64,000 bases of DNA from Sipunculus nudus. Taxonomy: Eukaryota; Annelida; Sipuncula; Golfingiida; Sipunculidae. The position numbers were made by a program, and so were the translations under genes. Positions 23,055 to 34,080 of this stretch are shown one piece after another (the stretch's first letter is position 1; every line of letters begins with the position of its first letter). The stretch is from NCBI GenBank assembly GCA_026874595.1, contig CM049306.1, positions 63,370,019 to 63,434,018 on the forward strand. The letters are read 5' to 3'. Below the pieces are notes generated by a model. The model had not been told where the DNA came from. It saw nothing but the letters and a program-made list of their open reading frames with translations, and ran no database searches.

Positions 23055-23217
23055 CTATTTTAAAAGAAAATATACGAATAGCATTTCGAATATTTCAGTT
23101 CCTGCTGAAGGGCATTTAGGTGATTTTTAGTCAACGCCGAGAATCCACGAAGAAGAAGCAAGAACAAAATGTAAAATTCCCCACAAAAATATAAATAATT
23201 ATTATATGAATTTTATG

Positions 23218-23244
23218 ACTTGATTTACACAGATATATGTATAC

Positions 23245-23290
<46 letters not shown>
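23218..23290. repeat. Compound (ACAT)n/(TA)n microsatellite
   Basis: ATAC/ACAT tetranucleotides lead into a TA tract. Confidence 0.9.
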
Positions 23291-23295
<5 letters not shown>

Positions 23296-23329
23296 ATTGC
23301 ACTTAATATGTATCAACGGACGATGATTT

Positions 23330-23700
23330 CTTATTCTAGCCCTCCCCCCCCCCCTGGATTCTCCTGGATGGGCCCTGTGACCTTGACTGTTGACTTTGTG
23401 ACCCAAAAAAAATCAAAAGAAAACTTTCCCTATTGGCAGGTACGCTACATGTAGAACACGGTAGATTTGCGTTGATTGAAAAGTTTGGCGTAAAATGCAT
23501 CCACAATCTTTCTAGAGTAGTGGGTCCTCATGACCCCAGAATCTAAAGAGTTCTTGCCTTAAAGGTGGGCCATATATAAGTCAAGTTTGAAATCCATATG
23601 TCAATCCAAACTGGAGTTATTAACAGGAAACAAATTTTGCGGACATACAGTGGGACGAACAGACAAACGGACGTACGGACAGGGTTATTATATATGGCAT
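23330..23700 (+). repeat. TGACCTTGAC-type dispersed repeat fragment
   Basis: GGGCCCTGTGACCTTGACTG, TATTGGCAGGTACGCTACAT and the closing GACGAACAGACAAACGGACG match the repeat family at 53160-57490. About two units are present. Confidence 0.6.
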
Positions 23701-23799
23701 CTGCTTATCCAAGCGGGGCTTTAATAAACACACAAGGTTTCAGGACACATATGAAATCACAGTTGATAGTATCAATATAGTATGACAGTCTCAAAATAA

Positions 23800-24310
23800 T
23801 GTGAAAAATGCATCAAATTTTTTTGTTTAATTTATGAACTGAAGTAGCCAATCATAATCAATAAACACACAGGGTTTCAGGACACTGGATGACACTACAG
23901 CTGAGAAACTGACATTACCTCTGTCATTCAATGGTCTCAAAAACAGAACAAAAAATCGTAAAAATTAGAAAATATACAGGGAGCGACACCAGTTTTCGGG
24001 AACTGACAAAACTAGTCATGGTTAATATTCAAGACAAGATTAATGGCAATCTATGCATTAGTTAAACAAGATACTGGAGGTTTCCTATCAAATTTTTAAT
24101 TATTCTGGGGGGTACTTACGAGCCCCATAGCAGGGGATATAGGTTGCAGTGACTTAATTTCTGGTTTCCAGGAAAAAATTTTTATCACCCTACATTGGAA
24201 TTTAGACACAAGTTTCAAGGGTTAGCGGTTACGATTTGAGCCCTGCTAACGGCCGGCCGGACGGATAACGGACAAAGCGACATTCATATACCTCTGTTGA
24301 CTTCAGTGAA
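23800..24310 (+). repeat. Dispersed repeat (CATAGC..GGATATAGGT type)
   Basis: Shared landmarks with 51640-52830 are CACCAGTTTTCGGGAACTGA, ATTATTCTGGGGGGTACTTA, AGCCCCATAGCAGGGGATAT, CTAACGGCCGGCCGGACGGA and an ending in CCTCTGTTGACTTCAGTG. This is a single unit. Confidence 0.65.
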
Positions 24311-24317
24311 AATAGAA

Positions 24318-24490
24318 ACAGGGCCGAATGTAGATTCGAACCCATAACACTCAAGTCAGACGTTCTACCGCAAACTGTGACATTAACGTCAGACGTTCTA
24401 CCGCAAACTGTGACATTAACGTCAGACGTTCTACCGCAAACTGTGACATTAACGTCAGACGTTCTACCGCTTCGCTATCAAAGCAAGCTT
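24318..24490 (-). repeat. tRNA-like repeat with internal 33-bp amplification
   Basis: On the minus strand an A-box-like TAGCGAAGCGGTAGAACG (start near 24475) and a B box GGTTCGAATCT (near 24332) bracket about four copies of a 33-bp unit containing GCGGTAGAACGTCTGACGTT. Removing the extra copies leaves tRNA-like A-to-B spacing, so the tandem growth happened inside the tRNA-like body. Confidence 0.65.
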
Positions 24491-24984
24491 CACTAGCACG
24501 AGCAGTAGGAACGCTGTTGTGTGCACGGTTACACATACAATGCTTATTATTCATTACATTCTGTTGAAACCGTATTTTCCGCAGTTAAAAACACCATAAA
24601 AGCAAAATGTACACTTGTTGAAGTTCAAATTTTCACATATATCCACTTATGATGCATCACTGTATTACAATTTATAAGTTGTACTGATTCACTTGATAAA
24701 CGTTACAGTTTCAAAATTTTTGTAAGTCAGCCTTCAGCGATCGGGACGGAACACTTTGCCTGAAATGCTGGTAAAGATGTTTATTCCGTTTATTCAGCTC
24801 AAAGAATGGGCCAATCTGAGGCATTTTTATTAAAATGTGCTTCTACGAGAGAAATGCATTGTTTTTAAATCCTGTGATAACTAGAAAAAAAAAGAATCAG
24901 GTAAAATCATTTAAATAATATGCTCAGCCATGCCTGATTTCAGCAGCCCTTAAATTTATAAAGTAAACACATTCCTTGATTATA

Positions 24985-26160
24985 AACTAGAATACGGGTA
25001 GTCATCAAACATCTGCGAGTATCCGCCGAAATCTGAGTGGGACGGGTGAAATGAGGCATGGCTTGAGTGGCAAGGGGAAATAGAGGTGTGTTGCATATTA
25101 GCATGGATGTCTGCAGCCGAAATATGTATGTAGGTGGCGCCACCTGCCACAAAATCCAGAAAGCTATCCAAATTGTATACATATGCAACATGTTAGGCAG
25201 ATAAGTCAAACCACTGCTTGGATATATAAGTATATGATTTTATCCCACAGCAGATAAACAGAAGGACACTGTGCAAAAATGGTTGCAGATGGCGCCACCA
25301 TATTTATGAATGAAAAAGTGCTATGTGAGATCTATACACATGCGAAATTTCAGTGGGATACGTCAAACCAGTCCTGAGATATAAGCATGGATTTCTGCAG
25401 CTTAAAAACATAAATGTAGATGGCCCCACCTGCGACAAAATACAGCAATCTATCCAAGATGTATATACATGCAAAATTTTAGGCAGATAAGTCAAACGAC
25501 TGCTGAGATATGAGTTTTTTTATCCCACGGCAGACAAACACAGACGCTGTGCAAAAATGGTTGCAGGTGGCGCCACCATATGACAAAGAGCTATGTGAGA
25601 TCTATAAACGTGCAAAATTTCAGTAGGATACGTCAAACCAGTCCTGAGATATAAGCCTGGATGTCTGCAGCCTGAACGTGAAGGTAGGTGGCGCCACCTG
25701 TAAAAAATCAAGAAAGCTATCCAGGATGTACACACATGCAAAATTTCAGGTGGATAAGTCCAACCACTGCAGAGTTATGAGTGATTTTATCCAAAGGCGG
25801 ATGAACAGATGGACGCTGTGCAAAAATGGTTGCAGGTGGCGCCACCATTTTTGTGTATGTTATAAAGCTTTCAAAGGGCTACATTTGTGCAAAATTTTTA
25901 GCCTGATTGGTCAAACGAGTCCGAAGATATGTGGGTTAATGTGTCAAAACAGACGCACAGATTGACGCACTGGATACAGGAAAGGTCAGAGGTCAACGCA
26001 AATTTTTTTAGCACCAGTTCACATGTGACCCGATAATGGTGTAAAGTTTCGGGAAAATCTGTCCGGTGGTTTCAGAGTTCTATTCCGGAAACGAACGCGG
26101 CGGCGGCGGAACCCGGTCAAAAACATAGTTTCTGCAAAACTGTATTGGCGGATACAGTTA
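24985..26160 (+). mobile_element. GGTGGCGCCACC tandem-core element
   Basis: The left end is CTAGAATACGGGTAGTC...GAGTATCCGCCGAAATC. The core is half-units of about 135-145 bp carrying GGTGGCGCCACC or variants near 25133, 25289, 25422, 25566, 25687 and 25835. The right end is GAAACGAACGCGGCGGCGGC...GTATTGGCGGATACAGT. The ends hold a short inverted repeat (GTATCCGCC / GGCGGATAC). This resembles the tandem-core, non-coding elements known in bivalves (pearl type, linked to Helitron-like elements); that assignment is an inference. Confidence 0.65.
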
Positions 26161-26617
26161 TATATTAAGTCCATACCAATGGGGCAAATAAGTAACCAAA
26201 CAGAGTTCGAATGCATTTATAAGTGCATTTGTATATGTAAATTAATACTGCATTTATAGATACTTCACTAAAAGTGAAAACTGTAACAATTTTATGAAGT
26301 CCTTGTATGAGCAATTGTTGTATGCAAATTATTCTAACTGTTGTATGTAAATGTAACATTGTAAAATCTTGTAAAGTATAACCAATGTAAATATGTACCA
26401 AGATATGGGTGATATACGTAAATGTACAATCTTAGGTCCATGAAAGGCGAGACAAGCACACATTATGAGCAATACACAGCGACACTGTTGTCTAAAATCA
26501 GTCCTTGTATGTAATTAGTCACTAATTAAAATATGAAGAATTAGATTTTTTGTTATTGCTGCTTTTTTGTAAAATAAAACCTGAGTACAAAGCACATTGT
26601 TCTAAGCATTTTAAATA

Positions 26618-26720
26618 TTATATATCTGTCTCTGTTGCCTTGTTTCCATGTTGCAATCCGTCCGTTTGTTTCTGTGGAGTGGTGGCATTCTGTATTGAAC
26701 CGTTTATTGCCTGCGCCCAC
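26618..26720 (-). CDS. FGD-like gene: terminal exon
   Basis: After the acceptor GTCTCTCAG the first base completes Lys. Then WAQAINGSIQNATTPQKQTD follows, then GLQHGNKATETDI and TAA at 26618-26620. The Trp and the following AQAI close the PH2 C-terminal helix. The Thr/Gln-rich tail is short and has no recognised motif. Confidence 0.88.
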
Positions 26721-26923
26721 CTGAGAGACAAAAATCACAAATTAATGTTTCTGCCGATTGATATCATGAATTCATCAGTAAATTAATATTTCTTTCCCGT
26801 ATGCAAATGAACGTTTCAGGTCAGCTTACTTTCTTTGAAAGGTCAATTTTGTGCTTATTGTATTGTGTTCCGGAACTGCTTTACTGTACACAATTATTTG
26901 ATCATAATATTTGGTATACTTAC

Positions 26924-27078
26924 TTTGGTATTTTATCGTCGTTATCGTCTTTGAAGTAGTAGGTTTTGTTCTCGTTGGCCAGCCTAATGACCGTCTCCTT
27001 TCTGCTCTGTGAGGCTGTCACCTTCAGCATCTTCAACTCACAGCCCCGCAAAGCCAACGAACTCATGGGTTTAATGTC
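26924..27078 (-). CDS. FGD-like gene: PH2 domain, central part
   Basis: This 155-bp exon (51 codons plus two bases) encodes DIKPMSSLALRGCELKMLKV, then TASQSRKETVIRLANENKTY, then YFKDDNDDKIP. SLALRGCELK is the strand-4/5 hairpin, and KTYYFKDDNDDKIPK is the last strand and start of the helix of a PH fold. The acceptor is TTGACAG and the donor AAA|GTAAGT. Two eroded copies of its 5' part lie immediately upstream in the intron (27106-27342). Confidence 0.9.
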
Positions 27079-27105
27079 CTGTCAATACAAGGGTCAAACA
27101 ATCAT

Positions 27106-27342
27106 ACCCTCATTTTTACCCCACAGCCTCAGGCAGATAATGAACTCAATGGTTTAATTTATAGTAAATACAAGGGTTAATCTCAGGGACTGTGGGGACA
27201 CGCCTGACATAGTGTCCTCGTTCCCTCGTTCTTTCTTCAATCATCCAGTTTCAACATCATGTCAATACAAGGAAAGCCTGTCTTCGGCCCACAACCCCGG
27301 AGAGCCAACACACTCTTAGGCTTAATGTGCTGTGCCGATATG
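27106..27342 (-). pseudogene. Two decayed copies of the PH2 exon 5' part
   Basis: On the minus strand, 27283-27342 reads HIKPKSVLALRGCGPK after an AG, against DIKPMSSLALRGC in the functional exon. About 27106-27162 reads IKPLSSLSA, stop, GCGVKM. Both include the intron-exon junction region. They look like tandem partial duplications of the exon start that no longer have a usable frame or downstream splice site. Confidence 0.7.
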
Positions 27343-27424
27343 GCAAAATATAAACACACACACTGTTACGCTTCTAGTCATAGTCCTGTTTTTTTTTTTT
27401 TTTTTTACTTAAAATTGATGCAGG

Positions 27425-28890
27425 TCATTATTACATGGTGAATAATGTGATGACTTTCAAGAAAACACAAATTCATTGGGTTAACTCAACTGAGAACGAG
27501 ATCATAGAATATAAAAATGCTTTAGATATGAACCTTAAGGACATTTGCATAGCTAGTAATCATTTGACATGTATGGATGGTGCGGCTCATTATCTGAGCA
27601 TAAGAAAACTATTGATGTTTTATATGCAGATATTTTGAATAGCTGTGTTAGTGCAAGTGATCAGTGTTTACCATTTTAAAAACCACCTAGGTGTAAACTA
27701 AAGCAAATACGATACTGGTCGGGACGTATTAAGCCTTTAAAGGAACAAACACTTTTCTGGCATTGGCTGTGGATCCAAAATGATAGTCCAACTGTTTGAC
27801 ATGTAACCACTATAAGACGTAGATCTTGAGCCCTTTATCATCGGTCAGTGAAGCAGTGTAAACGAAATGAGGATATTTTATGAAAACAAAGGATGGCAGA
27901 AATGCTTTATAACAGTTGTGATCGAGACCTGTTTGTGGAGATTAAGAAAATAGGATCAATTCTGTTTCAATTTATAATCTCCGATGGACATGTTCCCAAA
28001 GATATGAATGTAATTGACCCATACCTTAAGATCGTAGGGGTGATCTCACGTGTAGTGAAAATTATAGGGGTATCTCGATGCATCTCGTTAATTTGACAAA
28101 GTTAATATTCATTATGTAGGAGCATAAGGCTATGCTGAGGATCTCGCATTGTTAAGCCCCAGTAGGTCAGGCCTTCAAAAAATGTTGAAAGAATGTGAAT
28201 GTTTTTGAAAAAGAATTTGATATGGTTTTCAATCCGAAGAAAACTAATTGTGTTCTGTTAAAAAAGGCTTCAGCAGTTAAACCAGAAAACCTATGTTTAA
28301 ATGGTGATCCTATAGAATGGGAGGAATCTGTGCAGTACCGAGGAAATATGGTAAGCTCTGTCGACGAGGGTTGCAAATAAGTTACTCATTCCTTTTGTTG
28401 TTCATTCTATGGCTGTCAGTCCAGGATATTACAGCACATATCGACAGAAAAATTATGTACATCTTATAACAAGTCTTTGCGTCATATTTGGCAATTGCCA
28501 TATAACTCACACAGGAGTATTGTTCATGGTCTTGCAGGGTCTTCTTCCCTGTTCTATCGGTGTACTTGGAAACAATCTACGATATCTTGAAAGTGAGATG
28601 CATAAATATGGAAAGTGGGGTGACACTGGTAATCTTAATACCTTAAAAATCACTATCAAAAGGTACCAAGGTCTGTTAAATAGAATTAATATCGGAATTA
28701 ACTTATTATAAAGACGGATTAAGTACGTCACACTTAAACAACTGAGGAAGTGAACGTGTTGATTAATGTGTTGTCTTCTGTTGAGGTGATGTCTTTGGAT
28801 TGAATGGTCCTATATCTGTATTTGAATTTGCACTTTCGTTGTTTGTTTGTTTGTTTTTCATTGTATACAATCACGATTGTACGAATAAAG
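27425..28890 (+). pseudogene. Decayed non-LTR retrotransposon (LINE)
   Basis: Successive pieces in different frames show the post-endonuclease linker (WVNSTENEIIEYKNAL; FWHWLWIQNDSP; RNEDIL...MAEML near 27720-27900). A start-of-RT fragment (NYRGISM) follows near 28060, then a catalytic box region GYAEDLALLSPS near 28128. Next come the post-catalytic region (KEFDMVFNPKKTNCVL; LNGDPIEWEESVQY) and the C-terminal WQLPYNSHRSIVHGLAG. The catalytic YADD reads YAED. Most of the RT palm is deleted. The tail AATAAAGATATATAT plus a TG repeat is CR1/L2-like. It lies antisense in an intron of the FGD-like gene. Confidence 0.82.
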
Positions 28891-28926
<36 letters not shown>

Positions 28927-29139
28927 TAGACAAAACACCCTTGAAACACATCATAAAGACTGTTTAATGTATCAGTCTGATCCAGTTGCAAATCATCTGA
29001 TCAACATTTAACAATTAACGAGCAATATACTGTTGTAATTGTTCATCATATAGACACTATCATTTCTACTTATTATATATTGAAAAAAATACCAACTACA
29101 TGACACTTAACCATTCTTCTATTAATTCCATCATTTATA

Positions 29140-30395
29140 TCGGGTAGTCGACCAGCGACAACGTGTATCCGAAATCAAAGTGGTACGGGTGAAATGAGGG
29201 ATGGATTGAGTGGTAAGGGGAAATAATGTGAGTTGAATTACCTCCAAGATATTGCAAGAAATTGTAAGTGGAAATTAGCAGAAGTTTGATTAAATATAAA
29301 CTATGAAGCAATTATCATCAGTAGGCAAGGTTATCCCGTAAAACAGTATACAGTAGGAAGCCTCACGAAAACAGCTGTGTAGCACCATCTCATTTTAAAT
29401 ATGACATATTTATCCAAGACGTACAATTTCAGGCCCATATGTCAAACCAATCCTGAATTCAGTCCACTAAAACTCTGAGAAAAGGGCATTTATATATTCA
29501 ACGAAAACAGGAAGGTAGGTTGCGTGACCTGTCTGGTTTCCAAAATGGATGGACATGTTCAGGCCAATACATTGAACCACTCCCGATTTATAAACAATAT
29601 TCACCCAAGCAAATATACGGATGGGTGCCACGGGATTACAACTGTAACTGGCGCCACCAGTCTTGAGTACAAGATGGAGGAGTCCAAGATCTATGGATAT
29701 GCACAATTTCAGTTCAATATGTAAAATCACTCCTGAGAAAAGGGCATTAATTATTCAACGGAAACGGGAAAGTAGGTGGCGCCACCTGTCTGGTTTACTA
29801 GAAAACATTCCAAGATGGATGGACATGCCAAATTTCAGACCATTACATTGAACCACTCCTGAAATATGAGCAATTTTTACCCAAGGCAAATGTACGGATA
29901 GACAACACGGAAATCAATTGTAGATGGCACCACCAGTCTTCAGTACAAGATGGAGGTGTCGAGGATCTATGAAGAACTTCAGCCCAATACTTTGAACAAC
30001 CACTATAACGAACAGATGGCAAATGCAAAGATGGAAGCTACGCCAAAAACATTGTATGTGGCGACACCAGTCTCCATTAAGAGATAGAGAGATCCAAGAT
30101 CTATTGGCATGCAAAATTTAAGCTCAATACATTGAACCACTCCTGAGATATGTGCTGTTATCTAAAAGACACCCAGATTCGTACTGCACAGAAAGGATTG
30201 CAGGTGGCGCCATCTGTCTTTGTAACGCACCACTTCACATGTGAGAGGACAAATATGCCGGGTTTTGGAGAGATCGGTCCAAAGGTCTCACAGGAGTTCT
30301 CCGGAAACGAACGCGGGGGCGGCGGCGGCGGAACCCGCCCAAAACATAGTATCCGCAAAACTCTGTTTTGGCGGATACAACTGTTGATCAACTTA
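29140..30395 (+). mobile_element. GGTGGCGCCACC tandem-core element
   Basis: This is the same family as 24985-26160. The left end is GGGTAGTCGACCAGCGACAA and GTGTATCCGAAATCAAAG. The core units are near 29648, 29775, 29928, 30060 and 30203. The right end is GAAACGAACGCGGGGGCGGC...CTGTTTTGGCGGATACA. It ends only ~37 bp before the PH2 exon. Confidence 0.65.
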
Positions 30396-30431
30396 TAAAC
30401 CACTTTTTTTTCAGTAGGACTATAGGCTAAC

Positions 30432-30557
30432 CTTATTTGCCTTGAACGAGAAAAGAACGCCATCTTGATGGACCAGGAACCAGTGCTTCCGCCATGTTCT
30501 TCCGGCATCAGTACTCAGCTGCATGTAGCCGCTCATGGCCCCATCTTTCGCACGAAC
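30432..30557 (-). CDS. FGD-like gene: PH2 domain, N-terminal half
   Basis: This 126-bp, phase 0-0 exon encodes VRAKDGAMSGYMQLSTDAGR, then TWRKHWFLVHQDGVLFSFKA, then NK. The SGYMQL...WRKHWFLV...DGVLFSF pattern is the first three strands of a PH domain. The acceptor is ACGCTGTAG and the donor AAG|GTTAGC is weaker than consensus. It lies 37 bp from the end of a tandem-core repeat element. Confidence 0.9.
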
Positions 30558-31555
30558 CTACAGCGTTCAATACATACTGATCTTACTTCTGTCGTTTACC
30601 GACATTTAACACACAGAGATAAAAAAAATAGATCAATAGACATTTCGCTTTCATAGCCGAAATGCTCAAATACATCTTGTACAATGGAACGTTTTCTTAG
30701 CGATGTCATTATGGTCATGAATAACATTATAGCTGAAGATCAAAATTTGAGCTGATAAATTCACCTTAGGGGACACAATGACTCTAAAACAACACAACCT
30801 TTATATAACCCTTAATCTTTCTTAAAGTATACATTTCAACAAGATTCGAATCGGAACATTGTAACTGTAAACTTTTCAACATCCCATTTGTTTTTTTTTA
30901 TATTAAGTACATCGGTATCTTCAAACGAAATCTAGAAATCTGGTGCTTAAAACGGAGTGTTAATGATTAAAGTTTTTAAGCAGAGGTGTTCAGCATCATC
31001 ACATGGTGAATCACTGCATAAATCATATAACACTGCAATCACGTAGTTGTATACTTATGTTTCGACTGTATTCTTAGTTTCATGAAGTGGTTATCAGATA
31101 CAGAAATGGTTACAAAGGAAAGGACAATTTTACCAAGCACCTGATGTACAGAAGTTTACTGAGGGATAACGAGGGACCCGCGTTCAAACACGTGTTTCCC
31201 ATTCGCGGGACTTTAATTTCTGAAATAATAGTCGGGCCTTTTTGTCGTTCAGGTTAAATGGTGATATGATGATATTATTTCTAGCCAAGGTTAAACATTT
31301 TTGTAAATTCTGTTGTGCTGTCGTAAAGACTGAAAAAAACCTTCGCAACTCGTGATTGGTGTGTGACGGATAATATCATAGTCTACGTAAAGTTTTTTTA
31401 TAATATATGATACCTCGACTTTCTAATACTACCTGAAACTGAACAAACAATATTTGTCTGGATGTTCACGACCCATGGCGATAGTTAGTCATTTATTAGG
31501 CTATATCTATATTTCTATTCATGGCGATAGTAATTCAACGCACAGTGTGACCTAC

Positions 31556-31696
31556 CTTTGGACTCTTTGTTGAAGTTCCACGTTTGTTGTCACACCTTTC
31601 GTTTATCAACAGGAAACACTCGTCACAGACTTTACAGGGCTTCGTCGGAGAGTACTCCAAGATAGCTGTCCTCGACGAACACTTTCCACAGACCAC
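31556..31696 (-). CDS. FGD-like gene: FYVE domain, second half
   Basis: This 141-bp, phase 0-0 exon encodes VVCGKCSSRTAILEYSPTKP, then CKVCDECFLLINERCDNKRG, then TSTKSPK. It supplies the remaining zinc ligands (VVCGKC and KVCDEC), so all eight cysteines of the FYVE finger are present across the two exons. RVC of the consensus is KVC here. A short Ser/Thr/Lys linker leads to the second PH domain. The donor is CAAAG|GTAGGT and the acceptor ATTATTAAG. Confidence 0.92.
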
Positions 31697-32588
31697 CTTA
31701 ATAATATCACAACCCAGTATAAGCAAGGCATGTCATTCGATACAGACATGTTTGGATTTATATTACAGTCAAATATAACATCTGCAAGAACCACATTTGC
31801 CCGAAAAATGTACTGATGAACTCCATGCAGCACACAGGGAATACCAGAGGATATTTAGTTATTTGCAGATCATCTGTTACTGGAATTGCATAAATAGATG
31901 AGAAAATTTATTTTTTGTTTGCTAACATGCAATGTCTCCATATGTCTGGGAATTTATAATGATAATCTACCATTTTGTTCACTGTGAGTTGTTATATTTG
32001 GTGCCTGTGCACAGATGCCAATGTGTTTGGCCCCACCAGTTTAAGCTTGCTTAATTTAAACTTAGGTAACAAGCAAATTCGTGGAATTTATGTCCTCCGC
32101 TTCCACATCTTGTTGTCCCGTGCTTGCCTTCTCTAATATGTTTTATTTATTATTTTCCCCTGAAGATGAATCCACATGTCAATAGCTTGGTTGTGATTTG
32201 GGAACAAAAGGGGAAATTGTTTTGGAGATGGTGATATTAAATTTTCAGACACTCTAGAACGGACAGACAGACAGACAAACCCAAATCAATCCGCGGAAGC
32301 GGGGAACAATAAACATGACCTAAATTAAGCTTATTTTGTAATTCAGATATGCTGACAACATGTGATTAAAGGACCTGTTGCGACATTGCGACGTTTTCCA
32401 TTCTTCCTATTCTTCCATTCGTTTATTACGTTTATGTACACACATGGCCGACCTCTGTTCCATAATGTGTGAACGATCTGGTTCAATCACCCAATCAACA
32501 GTGTCAGTTTTATCCTCTCAGTTTTGAGCATTATGTTGTTTGCACATTAACTTTTTTTGTTTGTAGGATTAATTAACTCAACACTTAC

Positions 32589-32717
32589 ACTACCACAGGC
32601 TCTGCAGTGATGTTTCTTCTTTTTGAGGGCAGAGAATGGACCAGCACAAACCATACACATCGTTACCTCGGAATTGTGAACCCATACAGGAGCCTGCTTT
32701 CCGAGGGTCTGATTCTC
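32589..32717 (-). CDS. FGD-like gene: FYVE domain, first half
   Basis: This 129-bp, phase 0-0 exon encodes [20 protein letters not shown], then [20 protein letters not shown], then CGS. Visible FYVE features are the CxxC pair and the basic [11 protein letters not shown] motif that contacts phosphatidylinositol 3-phosphate. The usual WxxD motif reads WVHN, so the Asp is replaced by Asn. EVTMCM and the APxW lead-in are typical of FGD-family FYVE domains. The donor is AGT|GTAAGT and the acceptor ATTTCAG. Confidence 0.92.
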
Positions 32718-32949
32718 CTGAAATTGATTTCATGAATTTACAACAATAAAAAGTGACCTGACTGTCACTATGACTGTGACGGCAGCGTGTGAGAAATATT
32801 GAGTTTAAAGAGATCTACAGCTAGAATATAATGGAATTCAAGCCCTGAAGGGTTTGATTCTGCTGATTAAAAACAGATGTTTTCATCTAACAGGTGAGCA
32901 TCTTAAAAATCTTGGTATATCCTTAGCCAGTGGAGTCAATTTATCTTCA

Positions 32950-32950
<1 letters not shown>

Positions 32951-33018
<68 letters not shown>
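32951..33018. repeat. (TA)n microsatellite
   Basis: A TA tract in the intron between the linker and FYVE exons. Confidence 0.95.
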
Positions 33019-33019
<1 letters not shown>

Positions 33020-33180
33020 TTAATGTCTGTGTGACACATTTCAAATATATAATAATATATGAATATTATTTTCTGAATATCAGGGGATGATTACATTGAC
33101 CCAGCCCCCCCCCCCCCCATCCCCATGTATTGATGCCCCTGCCTCTACTTCCGTTAACTCTCGAAGACATACACAATTAC

Positions 33181-33264
33181 CTGTGCCGTTTTCCCTCGTT
33201 TTGAACCGCCACCAGTCTTTCGTAACCTCTCCCGAGTCCTCTCCCCTACAGTTCTGGATAATGT
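33181..33264 (-). CDS. FGD-like gene: PH1-FYVE linker exon
   Basis: This 84-bp exon (28 codons) has phase 0 at both ends. The acceptor is TTTTTTTGTAG and the donor is ACAG|GTAATT. It encodes TLSRTVGERTRERLRKTG followed by a Gly/Lys/Arg-rich tail to GKTAQ. The first half extends the PH1 helix and the rest is a basic linker before the FYVE domain. It lies 0.8 kb from the edge of the 35-bp satellite. Two other frames are also open, so the choice rests on phase agreement with both neighbours. Confidence 0.75.
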
Positions 33265-34080
33265 CTACAAAAAAAATCATGAGCCTTTCGTAGAAACAAG
33301 TGTCTCACAGGTCATGATGCCCCGTTAAGTCGCTGGGTCTATAAGTAATATGTTAATGACCAGAAAACAGCTGGGCCACGGTATTTGTGATGAATATTCT
33401 AAGACTCCACCTCAGTGGTTCATTGTATTCCTGCTCATTAAATGTGGTTTTTAATTCAATGATTCCGATTAGACTCGCAACATCACAGAGCATGAGTGAT
33501 AAAAGTATTGTTGGATGAGACGTCGCATCCTCACCGCAGCCTCATAAAAGGAGTCGATATTTTATAACATCACATGTTTGACTTTGTCTGCAAACGCGAC
33601 CGCCCCATGCTCGACCCCAAATATAAAAGCTTTAATGTAGCGATATCCTGTATTGAAAGTATCCACAATTTTGTAAATTCAAACAAGAGGACAGAACATG
33701 AAGTGTCATCACCAGTCAATTCTTGTGAACAGATCATAAAGTTATCCAAGGTGAGATGACAAACCAGGCTTTAGTAAAATCCACTCCTGGGATGTCCAAT
33801 GGTTTGAACATGAATGCCTGAAAAGCTAAGATTTTTGATACAATGAAACGTCAAACATTTTATTGAAACCAATGATAAAATTCCAATTTTCGGCAAGAAA
33901 GGAACACAGTTATGAGCAGACAGATATGACTTGCTCTTACAAAATGCTTGAGACCTCGTCTTTTTAAAATAAATTTTCAAATGTAATAAAAGTGTCAAAA
34001 TAAAATGAATGAAACTTGCCTCGATTCAAGAAAAATAAGAAAGAAAGGTGCATCAGGTTTAAAATAATATATATGAGTTA
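33265..34080. other. Intron sequence before the satellite
   Basis: This is the start of the 29.4-kb intron of the FGD-like gene. It has a 61-codon plus-strand open frame (33574-33759) next to a GTGAG, but no recognised motif or convincing acceptor. I see no gene. Confidence 0.5.

Noticed and set aside
33574..33759. Possible plus-strand exon followed by GTGAG
   Set aside because: No acceptor, homologous motif or partner exon was seen, and it would lie antisense within the FGD-like intron.
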